Counted from the first letter of the stretch, positions 6,511-14,183 are shown. The stretch: 15,654 nt of DNA from CALRGE01 sp964365765 (GCA_964365765.1 CAYIRB010000020.1:1-15654); one strand, 5' to 3'. Translations and numbers: made by a program. Notes: a model not told the origin generated them from the sequence alone.

Positions 6511-8385
6511 ATGAACAATGATTCACAAATCGCGGAGGCCAAGCGGCGCATATGGGCCAACATAGAGGGCAAATTGCCGGATCGTTGCATCAGCAGGGCT
6601 TTAAGAAACGCGTCGGATGTGAGTATTTCCAGGCTTAATAAGTTTCAAATCAAGGAAAAACTTTTCGACGCCTTGCCGGATTCGCGCTTGGGTTCGTCTT
6701 GTTCGGAAAAAATCAAGACGATGTTCATGCGTAAGCGTGTAATGAGCCTCGCTGTTTTGACATTCTTTTTCGCGTTTATTTTCGCGCCGATTTTCAAATT
6801 CGCGCCTATGGCTTCCGCCGACAGCGACAATATTTTGGAAGTGTATCAGGGTAGCGCGCTAATTACCAGAGGTGGTGTAAGCATATCCGTGACCGATCAA
6901 ACGCAGGTTTTGCAAGGTGATAAAATTGAGGTGGCGAACGACTCAATCGCGCATTTGTATTTTTTGGACGACAGCCAAATGACTTTGGGGCCGGGGACGG
7001 TATTGGTTGTGACGGAAGTATATGTTAATCCAGGGAATAAGGCCCGCACGGAAGTCGTGGTTGACCAATTCGCGGGGCGAAGTTGGACACAGGTTTTGAA
7101 TTTGGTTGGCAAAGATTCTTTCTTTTCTTTCCGGTTCCCGAACGGGGAAATTTCGGTGAGGCAAAGGTCTTCTTTTGATGTGGATGTTTCGCAAGACGGC
7201 GCAAAAATTGAAGTCGCCAAAAATTTGCTTGAAGTTATGATCAATCAGGGTGAAAAAATTCATTCCGGCACTTTGGGGCAAGGAGTGAAGATGGACGTGA
7301 ACGGCGAAAATATCAAGACGGACGAGTTGAGTGACGCTGACAAGAATGACGTTTGGTGGAAGTTTAATCTGGCATTTGAAAAATCTTACGCGAGGACGGT
7401 CGATGAAAAATATAAAAAAGAGGCGATCGCCAGAGTATTGATTTTGCCAGGTAATCCCTTTTATAAGTTAAAGACTTTTCAGGAATCCCTGCAGTCTTTT
7501 GTGAGTTTTTCAAAGTCGGCAAAACAGGAACTTGCTGTGCAGAGGGCTCAAAACAGGTTGAGCGAAGCACAATCTTTGATAGCGCAGGGTAAAAATGATC
7601 GAGTGGAGTCGGTTTTGAACGATTATCAGACGGCCGTTGATGAGGCGGTAAAGCTTTCCGGTGGCGATAAAATTTTAGCCGGCACCGAAGCGGTTCAAAA
7701 AGAAGTGTTGAGTTTTCAGGATACGGATGATAACACCGAACTTTTGAAAATCAGTGTAAACACGGCCTTGGCGGCAAGTTCGCAAGACCAGGCCGAGAAG
7801 AATGAGAATTTACTGCTTTCCGCTTCCCAGAGATTGCACATTGTGCCCGATCTGATAGAAAACGGAGCTTTTGATTTGGCCTATAAATATTTGACTTACT
7901 ACCGCGACGAGTCGCGGGCGATATTGGCGGATTTGGAAACGGTGCCGCTTGAGAACAGAGAGGCTTTGATAATGAATCTTTTGGATCAAAAATTAAAAGA
8001 TTTGCAGATGCTGAGGATAATCGCGGCCATGTCCGCGATTAATGTCGACGCGCAAACTTTTCAGGAAATGAGCATGATGGTTTTGAGTTTGAGGGAAAGG
8101 GAATTGAATCATCTTTCGGAATTTTTCACGGCGACGGCGGAAAACAGGGAAGTGCAGATTTTGCTTTATTCCAAGTTGAAGAATTCCGTTGATTTGGGTG
8201 AGAACGTGACTGAAATGTTGAGCAAAGTTGAAAATCAATTGTCGGGCAGCGGGCTTGTGGTGGACTTGAAAATCACCGAGGCTTCCAGAGACCCGCGTCT
8301 AGATTCCCATTCCTATGAGTCCCAAAATGAGTCCGATGGCGGCGATCAAGGCTCCGATAATCCAGAATCGCATGACGATTTGTGA
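6511..8385 (+). CDS. FecR-domain membrane protein with DUF5667-like region, probable anti-sigma/sensor
   Basis: This 624-residue protein starts with a soluble helical segment (1-75), which in this context would hold the sigma factor. A single membrane span follows (about 78-100), and then a FecR-like β-rich domain (about 108-265: VYQGSALITRGG, QVLQGDKIEV, TLGPGTVLVVTE). A helical region starting LPGNPFYKLKTFQESLQSF (about 312-385) resembles DUF5667 and runs into more helical repeats up to about 590. FecR-type proteins sit in the inner membrane and pass an outside signal to their ECF sigma partner. This one is much longer than classical FecR (about 320 residues), and the extra helical half outside the membrane is its odd feature. 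The last 28 codons overlap the end of mraY on the opposite strand. A weak TAACAT box at 6476-6481, over the sigma stop codon, may provide extra expression. Confidence 0.85.
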   Translation: MNNDSQIAEAKRRIWANIEGKLPDRCISRALRNASDVSISRLNKFQIKEKLFDALPDSRLGSSCSEKIKTMFMRKRVMSLAVLTFFFAFIFAPIFKFAPMASADSDNILEVYQGSALITRGGVSISVTDQTQVLQGDKIEVANDSIAHLYFLDDSQMTLGPGTVLVVTEVYVNPGNKARTEVVVDQFAGRSWTQVLNLVGKDSFFSFRFPNGEISVRQRSSFDVDVSQDGAKIEVAKNLLEVMINQGEKIHSGTLGQGVKMDVNGENIKTDELSDADKNDVWWKFNLAFEKSYARTVDEKYKKEAIARVLILPGNPFYKLKTFQESLQSFVSFSKSAKQELAVQRAQNRLSEAQSLIAQGKNDRVESVLNDYQTAVDEAVKLSGGDKILAGTEAVQKEVLSFQDTDDNTELLKISVNTALAASSQDQAEKNENLLLSASQRLHIVPDLIENGAFDLAYKYLTYYRDESRAILADLETVPLENREALIMNLLDQKLKDLQMLRIIAAMSAINVDAQTFQEMSMMVLSLRERELNHLSEFFTATAENREVQILLYSKLKNSVDLGENVTEMLSKVENQLSGSGLVVDLKITEASRDPRLDSHSYESQNESDGGDQGSDNPESHDDL

Positions 8386-9342
8386 TTCCGGCCAGCCGAT
8401 ATATTCAAAATGATGGTGCAGAGGCGCGATGTGCAGAATCTTTTTGCCGAAGAGTTTTTTTGATGTGATTTGCGCGATTACCGAGAGGGTTTCAATGACA
8501 AAAATCGCTCCGATAAACGGAAGGATGACAACGGCGTTGGTTATCATCGCGATGACTCCCAAGGTGGCGCCCAAAGCCAGAGATCCGGTATCGCCCATGT
8601 AGAGTTTGGCCGGCGGGATGTTGAACCATAAAAAAGCCAGCGTTGAGCCGCAAATAAGGGCGCAAAACGCGGCGAGGATGTAAAGTCCGTGATAGTAGGC
8701 GAGTGCGGAAAAAGCGCCGAAAGCGATAATGGTGAGCCCGCCGGAAAGCCCGTCGAGCCCGTCCGTGATGTTTACGGCATTCGCGGTGGCCACAATAATA
8801 AAAATGAAAATGGGAATGTACCAAATGCCGACGCTGAAGTCGCCGATGCCGGGGAAATGAATTTGATTATAGCCGAGCTTGAAATAGAACCAGAGCGAGC
8901 CGACAAAGGCGAAGAATGTCAGCCAGAAAAATTTCGGACGAATGTTAATGCCTTTGGATCGCCCCCATTGTTTTATGTTGAAGATGTCATCAACCGCGCC
9001 CAAAAGCGCGACAATGATCATTGTGAATATCGGGAGGTAGGTTTCTTTTCTGTTTATAAGCGAATGTTCGAAGAAGCCCGTGTAAGACAAGAATCTGGAA
9101 AGAAGAATCACAATCAGCGCGCTGCCCCAAATTAAGACGCCGCCCATGGTGGGAGTGCCGGATTTTTTGCTGTGCAGACTGTTATACAATTTCGCGCCTT
9201 CCACTCGAATGCTTTTGCCGATTTTGTGCTTTATCAGAAAGTTAATGTAAGGCTTTGCCAAAGCGAGCGCCACGCCGAAACCAAGAAAACCCGATCCTAC
9301 AATCAAGATTGTGCGTCTGACGGTTTCTGTGAGTGGAAACAT
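8299..9342 (-). CDS. mraY: Phospho-N-acetylmuramoyl-pentapeptide transferase
   Basis: MraY moves phospho-MurNAc-pentapeptide onto undecaprenyl phosphate to make lipid I at the inner face of the membrane. The 347-residue protein has about ten hydrophobic segments and all the signatures. They are SGTPTMGG (61-68), the aspartate pair in GAVDD (D118, D119), NAVNITDGLDGLSGG (188-202), MGDTGSLALG (249-258) and the histidine cluster LHHHFEYIGWPE (308-319). The ATG at 9342 is preferred over an in-frame TTG at 9381 because the latter lies inside the preceding gene, and because a TAGAAT box ends eight bases before the ATG. Its final 29 codons overlap the FecR gene on the other strand. It is separated from the usual mur/fts cluster and sits instead with an LCP protein and a carboxypeptidase. 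Confidence 0.96.
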   Translation of the reverse strand: MFPLTETVRRTILIVGSGFLGFGVALALAKPYINFLIKHKIGKSIRVEGAKLYNSLHSKKSGTPTMGGVLIWGSALIVILLSRFLSYTGFFEHSLINRKETYLPIFTMIIVALLGAVDDIFNIKQWGRSKGINIRPKFFWLTFFAFVGSLWFYFKLGYNQIHFPGIGDFSVGIWYIPIFIFIIVATANAVNITDGLDGLSGGLTIIAFGAFSALAYYHGLYILAAFCALICGSTLAFLWFNIPPAKLYMGDTGSLALGATLGVIAMITNAVVILPFIGAIFVIETLSVIAQITSKKLFGKKILHIAPLHHHFEYIGWPESQIVMRFWIIGALIAAIGLILGLIGMGI

Positions 9343-9350
9343 ACGCGCGA

Positions 9351-9359
9351 ATTCTACCA
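9351..9359 (-). promoter_or_regulatory. Extended -10 promoter for mraY, overlapping the upstream stop codon
   Basis: On the minus strand TGGTAGAAT (9359 down to 9351) is an extended -10 whose TAG is the stop codon of the carboxypeptidase gene. No good -35 is seen (GGATTT at 17 bp). The ATG follows the -10 box after eight bases, giving an essentially leaderless mRNA. Confidence 0.5.
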
Positions 9360-10211
9360 GATATAAGCTCTGTAAATCCAATCGAGAAGGATTTTTGTGT
9401 CCAGGAAGCGGTCACGGCTGCCGAGAACCACGATTAGAACTTCTTTACTGGCTTGATTCACGGCGAGCGTGACCAAACATTCGCCGGCCGCTTCCGTGAA
9501 GCCCGTTTTGATGCCTTTAATGCCCATTTGTCCCAAAAGCGTATTGGTGCTTTCAATCTTATGGCCGCTCACCTCCGCCGATTTCAGACTTACGATTTCC
9601 CGAATTGTGTTGTCGCGGATAAGGTAGGAAGCCAGAAGGGCGAGGTCGTGCGGGGTGGAATAACTTTCGCCCTTGTCCAAGCCTGTGGAATTCGCGTACT
9701 GAGTTTGGTCCAATCCTATCTGACGCGCTTTTTTATTCATCTTTTTAACGAATTCCTTTTCATTGCCGGCGTTGTATTCCGCCAAAGCCACGGCCGCGTC
9801 GTTGCCGGATGGAATTAAAAGTCCGTAAAGAAGATTTTTTACGGTGATTTTTTCTCCCGTCCGCAGACCCATGCGCGAACCCGGCGTGGCGGCGGCGTTC
9901 GCGCTAATCGTAACAATCGCGTCAGGGTCTTCTTCATCCAAAGTTATATAAGCCGTCATCAACTTGGTGAGACTCGCGATGGGCAATTTCAGATCACTGT
10001 TTTTTTGGAAAAGCACGGTTTGGGATTCAATGTCGATCGCTATGCCGGCTTCGGCCGAAATCGGGGCCGGCGCGACCATTTCCGCTTTTTTGACAGGTAT
10101 GGATGCGACGCTTAAAAGCGAACTGTCATCAAAGGCATGAAAGACATAGGGCCCGTAGTTGCCGAGGCTCAAGGTGCTTGCCAGGAAAAGTGAAAGGAGA
10201 CTTTTGAACAT
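9354..10211 (-). CDS. D-alanyl-D-alanine carboxypeptidase (peptidase S11, PBP5/DacA-like)
   Basis: This 285-residue enzyme should remove the terminal D-Ala from peptidoglycan pentapeptides outside the membrane. The three active-site motifs are complete: SLTK (S80, K83), SGN (135-137) and KTG (235-237). A hydrophobic N-terminus (about 1-20) is a signal peptide or anchor. It is shorter than E. coli PBP5 (about 400 residues) because it lacks the β-rich C-terminal domain and the amphipathic membrane tail, as in many compact S11 enzymes. A three-base gap separates it from the pseudouridine synthase stop, so it is probably cotranscribed. The TAG stop forms part of the mraY -10 box. Confidence 0.93.
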   Translation of the reverse strand: MFKSLLSLFLASTLSLGNYGPYVFHAFDDSSLLSVASIPVKKAEMVAPAPISAEAGIAIDIESQTVLFQKNSDLKLPIASLTKLMTAYITLDEEDPDAIVTISANAAATPGSRMGLRTGEKITVKNLLYGLLIPSGNDAAVALAEYNAGNEKEFVKKMNKKARQIGLDQTQYANSTGLDKGESYSTPHDLALLASYLIRDNTIREIVSLKSAEVSGHKIESTNTLLGQMGIKGIKTGFTEAAGECLVTLAVNQASKEVLIVVLGSRDRFLDTKILLDWIYRAYIW

Positions 10212-10214
10212 GGT

Positions 10215-10925
10215 TTAGGCTTGGGCCATTAAGAGTTCCCGTTCCGATAATTCTTTCCATTCTCCGCTTGCCAAACTTTCAATCTCGAGTTTTCCAATCG
10301 CCGTTCTGCGTAAATATATCACGGGAAATCCAAGAGAATCCAGAACCCTTCTTATTTGTCGCTTGCGCCCTTCGCTAAGAATCAGTTTAATCTTTGATCT
10401 CCCGCAAATCTCGAATTTCATCGGATTGAGTTTGTAACCGTCCAGTTTTAATTCGCCGCTTTCCAGCGGTTTCAGTTTTACATTCGTCGGACTGCCTTTC
10501 ACTGTTACAAGATAAGTTTTTGTGTGACCGAATTTCGGGTGGGTGAGTTGATGAACCAAGCCGCCGTCGGAGCTTAAAATCACCAGGCCTTCGCTGTCTT
10601 TGTCCAGGCGTCCGGCATAATTTAAACGTTTCATTTCCGGCGGTAGTAATTGCATTATGTTTTTCGGATTATGCGGGTCGGATTTGCTACACACGTAATC
10701 CACGGGTTTGTTTAGTGCTATCGTAATGCTTTTACCGGGGTCCGCGAGTAATTCGCCGGATATTTCCAGTTCGCAGTTTTCCGGGAATTTTTCACCCGAT
10801 TTATTTACAAGTCGTCCGTCGACTTTCACTTTGCCCGCCAAAATAAGTTCCTCCGCTTTTCTGCGCGAACAGTAGCCTCTTTGGGCGATTATTTTTTGAA
10901 GTCTACTGGTAGTAGTTGAAGTCAT
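10215..10925 (-). CDS. rRNA-type pseudouridine synthase (RsuA/RluB/RluE/RluF family)
   Basis: This 236-residue enzyme should isomerise one uridine in rRNA. An N-terminal S4 RNA-binding domain (about 7-55: SRLQKIIAQRGYCSRRKAEELI) is followed by the catalytic domain with GRLDKDSEGLVIL, where D108 is the nucleophile. Further family blocks are KTYLVTVKG and EGRKRQIRRVLDSLGFPVIYLRR. Sequence alone does not say whether it acts as RsuA (16S) or RluB (23S). The longer frame opens at 10970 inside the preceding LCP gene; I chose ATG 10925 because the S4 domain begins right after it and a TACAAT box (10950 down to 10945) lies 19 bp upstream. This start overlaps the LCP gene by 23 bp. Its place in an envelope cluster seems positional rather than functional. 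Confidence 0.9.
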   Translation of the reverse strand: MTSTTTSRLQKIIAQRGYCSRRKAEELILAGKVKVDGRLVNKSGEKFPENCELEISGELLADPGKSITIALNKPVDYVCSKSDPHNPKNIMQLLPPEMKRLNYAGRLDKDSEGLVILSSDGGLVHQLTHPKFGHTKTYLVTVKGSPTNVKLKPLESGELKLDGYKLNPMKFEICGRSKIKLILSEGRKRQIRRVLDSLGFPVIYLRRTAIGKLEIESLASGEWKELSERELLMAQA

Positions 10926-12249
10926 AGAACTTGGCTGAATTTTCATTGTAAAAATCCATGAAGTCTTCACCGAGTACGATTACTATCACGCCTTCGCCGG
11001 CGTATTCGTTCGAGATGTCGTCGGAATATTCGGCCGGAATTATTTCTTCCAGTAAATCCAAAGTGGCTTTGTCGGCGTCGCTCGGCTCTTTATTCACAAA
11101 CACACGCGTATTTTCCACGGGCTTTTCCAATGCGTTGCCGTGCTCCACAACGTTGAAGCCGTATCGTTTCAAATACAATTTAAGGTCGACGGCCAAGCCC
11201 TCGGAGCTTGTTCCGTTATACACGGCAATCGGAGTCTGGTTTTTGTAAACGTCTTGATGGAAAAGGAACAATTGCGCGAATGCGTTCAATTCCGAAAAGT
11301 CGCCGCTTATCGGTGTCAGCACAAAAGCGCCTCCGTAAAGATTTCTGTCCGGTGTAAAAAGAAAGCCTCCCGGAGTGTAGGCGAGGTCGCTGAACACTTC
11401 GTGCAGAATCGAAGCCTCGTTTTTTGCCAGGTAGATCATTTCACTTACCGTCATGTTCGTTTCGAAATTTTGAGAGAGGGCGTTATACAAATTTTTCAAT
11501 TTGAGCGGGTTGAGCAAGAAACCGATTCGCAGCGCTTTTTCTTTCATCGCGACCAAAACTTCCTGTTGCCTTTTCGCCCTTTCGAAGTCGGAAGTTGTTT
11601 CGCGGCTCCTCGCATATTTCAGCGCCATTTCACCGTCCAAGGTTTGAGGTCCCGCGCTGATATAAAGCGGATCGAAAAGTTGCAAGGAACCGTCCGGGCC
11701 CGGATAAAAAGGATCGATCAGAGGTATTTCCGGATTCACTTCAATTCCCCCGATCGCGTCTACAACTTCCACGAATCCGGTAAAGTCCACTCGCGCGTAA
11801 TATTGGATTTCAATTCCGAATATGCTTTCAACTTGTTCAATCAATACTTGTGCGGCTTTTTCTTTGTTTTCACCGGTCTTATCCAAAATGAACTGGTAGA
11901 CGCCGTTGATTCTGCTGCCCCAGCCGACTTCGGGATTATTGACGTAAAGGTCACGCGGCACCGAAAGCATCGCTACGGATTTATTTTTGCCGTCCACCGA
12001 CGCGATTATAATGGTATCCGTTAAATTCGAGCCGTCGTGGCCTTCGCCGCCAACTCCCAGTAAAAGAATGTTCGTGTGACCGTTGGTGTCCTTGCGCACA
12101 TTTTGGCTCACGGCGGAAAGCACGATTTCTTTAAGCGTAATCGGGCCGCCGGACGCAATCGCGCCGATAACGCCTCGAATCGTCAGGAAGCCGAGTATCA
12201 GGGCGACGACGCTTAAGACGATGTGATGTTTAATCCACGTAGAGTTCAT
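10903..12249 (-). CDS. LytR-CpsA-Psr (LCP) family protein with LytR C-terminal domain
   Basis: LCP enzymes sit in the membrane and transfer undecaprenyl-linked glycopolymers onto peptidoglycan or other acceptors. The 448-residue protein has an N-terminal anchor (about 8-30). The LCP catalytic domain (about 58-240) shows NILLLGVGGEG, LTDTIIIASVD, LSVPRDLYV (with R99 and D100), SRINGVYQF and LDGEMALKYARSRETTSDFERAKRQQ, whose arginines bind the lipid pyrophosphate. The C-terminal part (about 340-435, PIAVYNGTSSEGLAVDLKLYL onward) matches the LytR_C domain. It is the first gene of the minus-strand envelope cluster and is divergent from comEC with 97 bp between. It implies that a secondary wall polymer or glycan is attached to the cell surface. 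Confidence 0.93.
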   Translation of the reverse strand: MNSTWIKHHIVLSVVALILGFLTIRGVIGAIASGGPITLKEIVLSAVSQNVRKDTNGHTNILLLGVGGEGHDGSNLTDTIIIASVDGKNKSVAMLSVPRDLYVNNPEVGWGSRINGVYQFILDKTGENKEKAAQVLIEQVESIFGIEIQYYARVDFTGFVEVVDAIGGIEVNPEIPLIDPFYPGPDGSLQLFDPLYISAGPQTLDGEMALKYARSRETTSDFERAKRQQEVLVAMKEKALRIGFLLNPLKLKNLYNALSQNFETNMTVSEMIYLAKNEASILHEVFSDLAYTPGGFLFTPDRNLYGGAFVLTPISGDFSELNAFAQLFLFHQDVYKNQTPIAVYNGTSSEGLAVDLKLYLKRYGFNVVEHGNALEKPVENTRVFVNKEPSDADKATLDLLEEIIPAEYSDDISNEYAGEGVIVIVLGEDFMDFYNENSAKFYDFNYYQ

Positions 12250-12258
12250 AGCTCAGCA

Positions 12259-12264
12259 ATTCTA
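12259..12264 (-). promoter_or_regulatory. -10 box of the LCP gene
   Basis: TAGAAT on the minus strand ends nine bases before the ATG at 12249, predicting a leader of about two or three bases. No convincing -35 is present upstream, so confidence is modest. The comEC operator lies further upstream in the same 97-bp gap and could influence both genes. Confidence 0.45.
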
Positions 12265-12296
12265 CTTTTTTTTTCGAAAAATGGAAGCCGGAAAAA

Positions 12297-12324
12297 TTCA
12301 GGAATAATTCAGGAAAATTTCAGG
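12297..12324 (+). promoter_or_regulatory. Three-copy TTCAGG direct-repeat operator upstream of comEC
   Basis: TTCAGG occurs at 12297-12302, 12308-12313 and 12319-12324, exactly 11 bp apart, with AT-rich fillers AATAA and AAAAT. The last copy ends 10 bp before the -10 box at 12335. The stretch AAAAATTCAGGAATA is identical to that upstream of the HNH gene. Where a -35 should be there is only GGAAAA. This is the expected picture for an activator of the PhoB/OmpR type that replaces -35 recognition. Confidence 0.75.
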
Positions 12325-12331
12325 CGGATTT

Positions 12332-12340
12332 TGATAGACT
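12332..12340 (+). promoter_or_regulatory. Extended -10 of comEC, leaderless
   Basis: TGATAGACT is a TGn extended -10 with four of six -10 matches. Six bases separate it from the ATG at 12347, so the mRNA should start at or beside the start codon. Confidence 0.5.
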
Positions 12341-12346
12341 GGTGGA

Positions 12347-13786
12347 ATGTTACCAGTACTGATAAGCGTTTTCGGCTTTCTTTTCGGCCTTGCGATAAAA
12401 TTATGGCTGACTTTCCCGTCAACATATTTTTTGTATTTTTTCCCTTCGTTTTTTTATAAGAAATTTTTCTTATTTTTATTTTGCACGGCTCTTGTCCTCG
12501 GAATTTTGAGAGTTGAAATGTTTGAAAGCGCTTTTCCGACGGATTTGCCTTTCGGAACAAATATCGAAATTCGCGGCCTTGTCGCGGATGAAGTGGACAA
12601 GCGGGAGGACTACCAAAATGTCTACTTTCAAACGGATTTGGGGAAAATACTCGTGAAAGCGGATAAATACGACAATATAAAGTACGGGGATGTTTTTTTA
12701 ATCAAAGGCGATTTGGAGGAGCCGTCGGAGGAAGAAGATTTTTCCTATAAAAACTATTTGGCGCGTTACGGCGTTTTCGCGATTGTAGACAAACCTGAAT
12801 TGCAATTTGTGGAGACGGAAGATTCTTTCTTCAAACGTTTGTATGAGTTCAAAGGGCGGATTTTGAATAAAATCAATTCTCTTTACAACGAGCCGGAAGC
12901 GAGTTTCGCCGCCGGTTTGCTCTTGGGCAGCCGAAAGGGAATGAGTCAAAAAGTGAGCGACGCGTTTAAAGTTGTGGGACTCACGCACATTGTGGCGATT
13001 TCCGGGTACAATATCAGTTTGATAATCGTCATGGTTTTTTCATTGTTTTCATTCGTGACTTTACGACTTCGCGTGGCTTTCAGCACCATTATTATAGTGT
13101 TTTTCATTTTTTTGGTAGGGCCTTCGGCGGCGGTCGTGAGAGCGGGACTTATGGGCGCCTTGAGTCTTTGGGCGCTTTACGGAGGGCGGAAAAGCCAGGT
13201 TTATTTCGCGCTTTTATGGTCGGGACTTTTGATGGTCGCGCTAAATCCATACGTTTTGTTTTACGACGCGGGTTTTCAGCTTTCCTTTGCGTCGACTCTC
13301 GGTCTCTTAACTTTTTCTCCGGTGTTCGACAAATATTTTCCCGCGATGAAATTCAAACCTGTTCGTGAGGCTTTGATTTTGACTCTTTCCGCGCAAGCGG
13401 CGACTTTGCCGATTATCGCCTTGTCATTCGGAAGATTTTCTTTGATTTCGCCGCTCGCTAATTTGCTCGCGGCTCCGCTTATTCCGCCGGCGATGCTTTT
13501 TGGCGGTCTTTCACTTGTGTTCGGACATTTCGCGGCGGTTCCGGCGGCTTTTTTTCTGAAAATGATCATTCTTACAGCGACCTCGCTGGCTCGATTACCC
13601 TTTGCCGCCGTGGACTTGAAATTCGATGTGGCCGGATTTATTTTTTCTTACGCGCTGATGGCGGTTTTTTTGCTGAAATTTTATAGACCACAATTGGTGC
13701 GTGCTTTCCGTCTCGAGGAATTTTTTTGTAAATTGGATAAGTCGGCATCTCGAATGCGTGAGAAACTACGAGAGTTCCTGCCTTGA
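12347..13786 (+). CDS. comEC: ComEC/Rec2-family DNA-uptake channel, without the metallo-β-lactamase domain
   Basis: ComEC forms the inner-membrane channel that brings single-stranded DNA into naturally competent cells. The 479-residue protein has N-terminal membrane segments, an OB-fold-like DUF4131 region (about 65-150), and the multi-span Competence domain (about 185-450). The latter includes LTHIVAISGYNISLI (212-226) and a conserved block around AAVVRAGLMGALSLWALYGGRKSQ's first half. Many ComEC proteins reach 700-800 residues by adding a C-terminal metallo-β-lactamase domain thought to degrade the second strand; that part is absent here, as in other compact versions. The last 49 codons overlap the methyltransferase gene on the opposite strand. 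A weak 5-bp hairpin (TTGAG/CTCAA, 13783-13810) followed by ATTTTTT may terminate the transcript. Confidence 0.92.
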   Translation: MLPVLISVFGFLFGLAIKLWLTFPSTYFLYFFPSFFYKKFFLFLFCTALVLGILRVEMFESAFPTDLPFGTNIEIRGLVADEVDKREDYQNVYFQTDLGKILVKADKYDNIKYGDVFLIKGDLEEPSEEEDFSYKNYLARYGVFAIVDKPELQFVETEDSFFKRLYEFKGRILNKINSLYNEPEASFAAGLLLGSRKGMSQKVSDAFKVVGLTHIVAISGYNISLIIVMVFSLFSFVTLRLRVAFSTIIIVFFIFLVGPSAAVVRAGLMGALSLWALYGGRKSQVYFALLWSGLLMVALNPYVLFYDAGFQLSFASTLGLLTFSPVFDKYFPAMKFKPVREALILTLSAQAATLPIIALSFGRFSLISPLANLLAAPLIPPAMLFGGLSLVFGHFAAVPAAFFLKMIILTATSLARLPFAAVDLKFDVAGFIFSYALMAVFLLKFYRPQLVRAFRLEEFFCKLDKSASRMREKLREFLP

Positions 13787-14183
13787 GTTTCGGGACCAAT
13801 TCTTTCTCAAATTTTTTCATGGCTTGAGGCAGAAGGTAACAGAAAATCACATCGGCGTCGCGGTAATTTTGATTCCAAATGTTTCCGAAACGAATTTCCC
13901 CGCCCTTCCAAAAAAGCGAAAGAAACTTTGCCCAAAACCAAATAAGAGGCGAGTATTCGTAACCGGTCGATTTGCAGCCGTATTTCGCGGCGCTCACGTG
14001 AACGAGCCTGCCGTCGCCGCAACCCAAGTCGTAAACCCGCATGCCTTTTTTTAAACGCGATGAGTCCAGCATTCTTTTGACTTGAACCATGTGTGTCGGC
14101 ACAAATGGCGCTCCGATCATCGCGTAAATCGTTGGAACCGCCAGCAAGATAAAAATGCCGATTTCGTAAACGCGTATATTCAT
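13638..14183 (-). CDS. Membrane-anchored class I SAM-dependent methyltransferase
   Basis: This 181-residue protein has one hydrophobic N-terminal segment (about 8-26), a linker with PFVPTHMVQVKRML (26-39), and then a Rossmann-type methyltransferase core. Motif I is YDLGCGDGRL (51-60), which binds S-adenosylmethionine, and a later acidic turn GYEYSP (74-79) fits motif II. Small proteins of this build are common in CPR genomes but their substrates are unknown to me. The basic tail PPSARKKK could contact nucleic acid or lipid head groups. The start at 14183 precedes the membrane segment; a longer in-frame start at 14279 would cross the divergent promoter and the tiny ORF and is disfavoured. The last 49 codons are antisense to the end of comEC, and both tails look like real protein. 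Confidence 0.82.
   Translation of the reverse strand: MNIRVYEIGIFILLAVPTIYAMIGAPFVPTHMVQVKRMLDSSRLKKGMRVYDLGCGDGRLVHVSAAKYGCKSTGYEYSPLIWFWAKFLSLFWKGGEIRFGNIWNQNYRDADVIFCYLLPQAMKKFEKELVPKLKAGTLVVSHAFEMPTYPIYKKIPRDGKHAPIVVYKISAKKPPSARKKK

Noticed and set aside
7478..8065. Further TTCAGG hexamers at 7478, 7715 and 8060
   Set aside because: They are single copies inside the FecR-domain coding sequence, without an 11-bp partner or a -10 box at the right distance; a hexamer is expected by chance at this rate.
11140..12024. Long open frame on the plus strand opposite the LCP gene (294 codons)
   Set aside because: It lies wholly antisense to a clearly conserved LCP coding sequence, its product is rich in Arg, Phe and His without any motif, and no promoter or conserved start precedes it.
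13783..13817. Terminator-like TTGAG/CTCAA hairpin with T run after comEC
   Set aside because: Five base pairs over an 18-nt loop is weak, so it is mentioned under comEC but not called as a feature.
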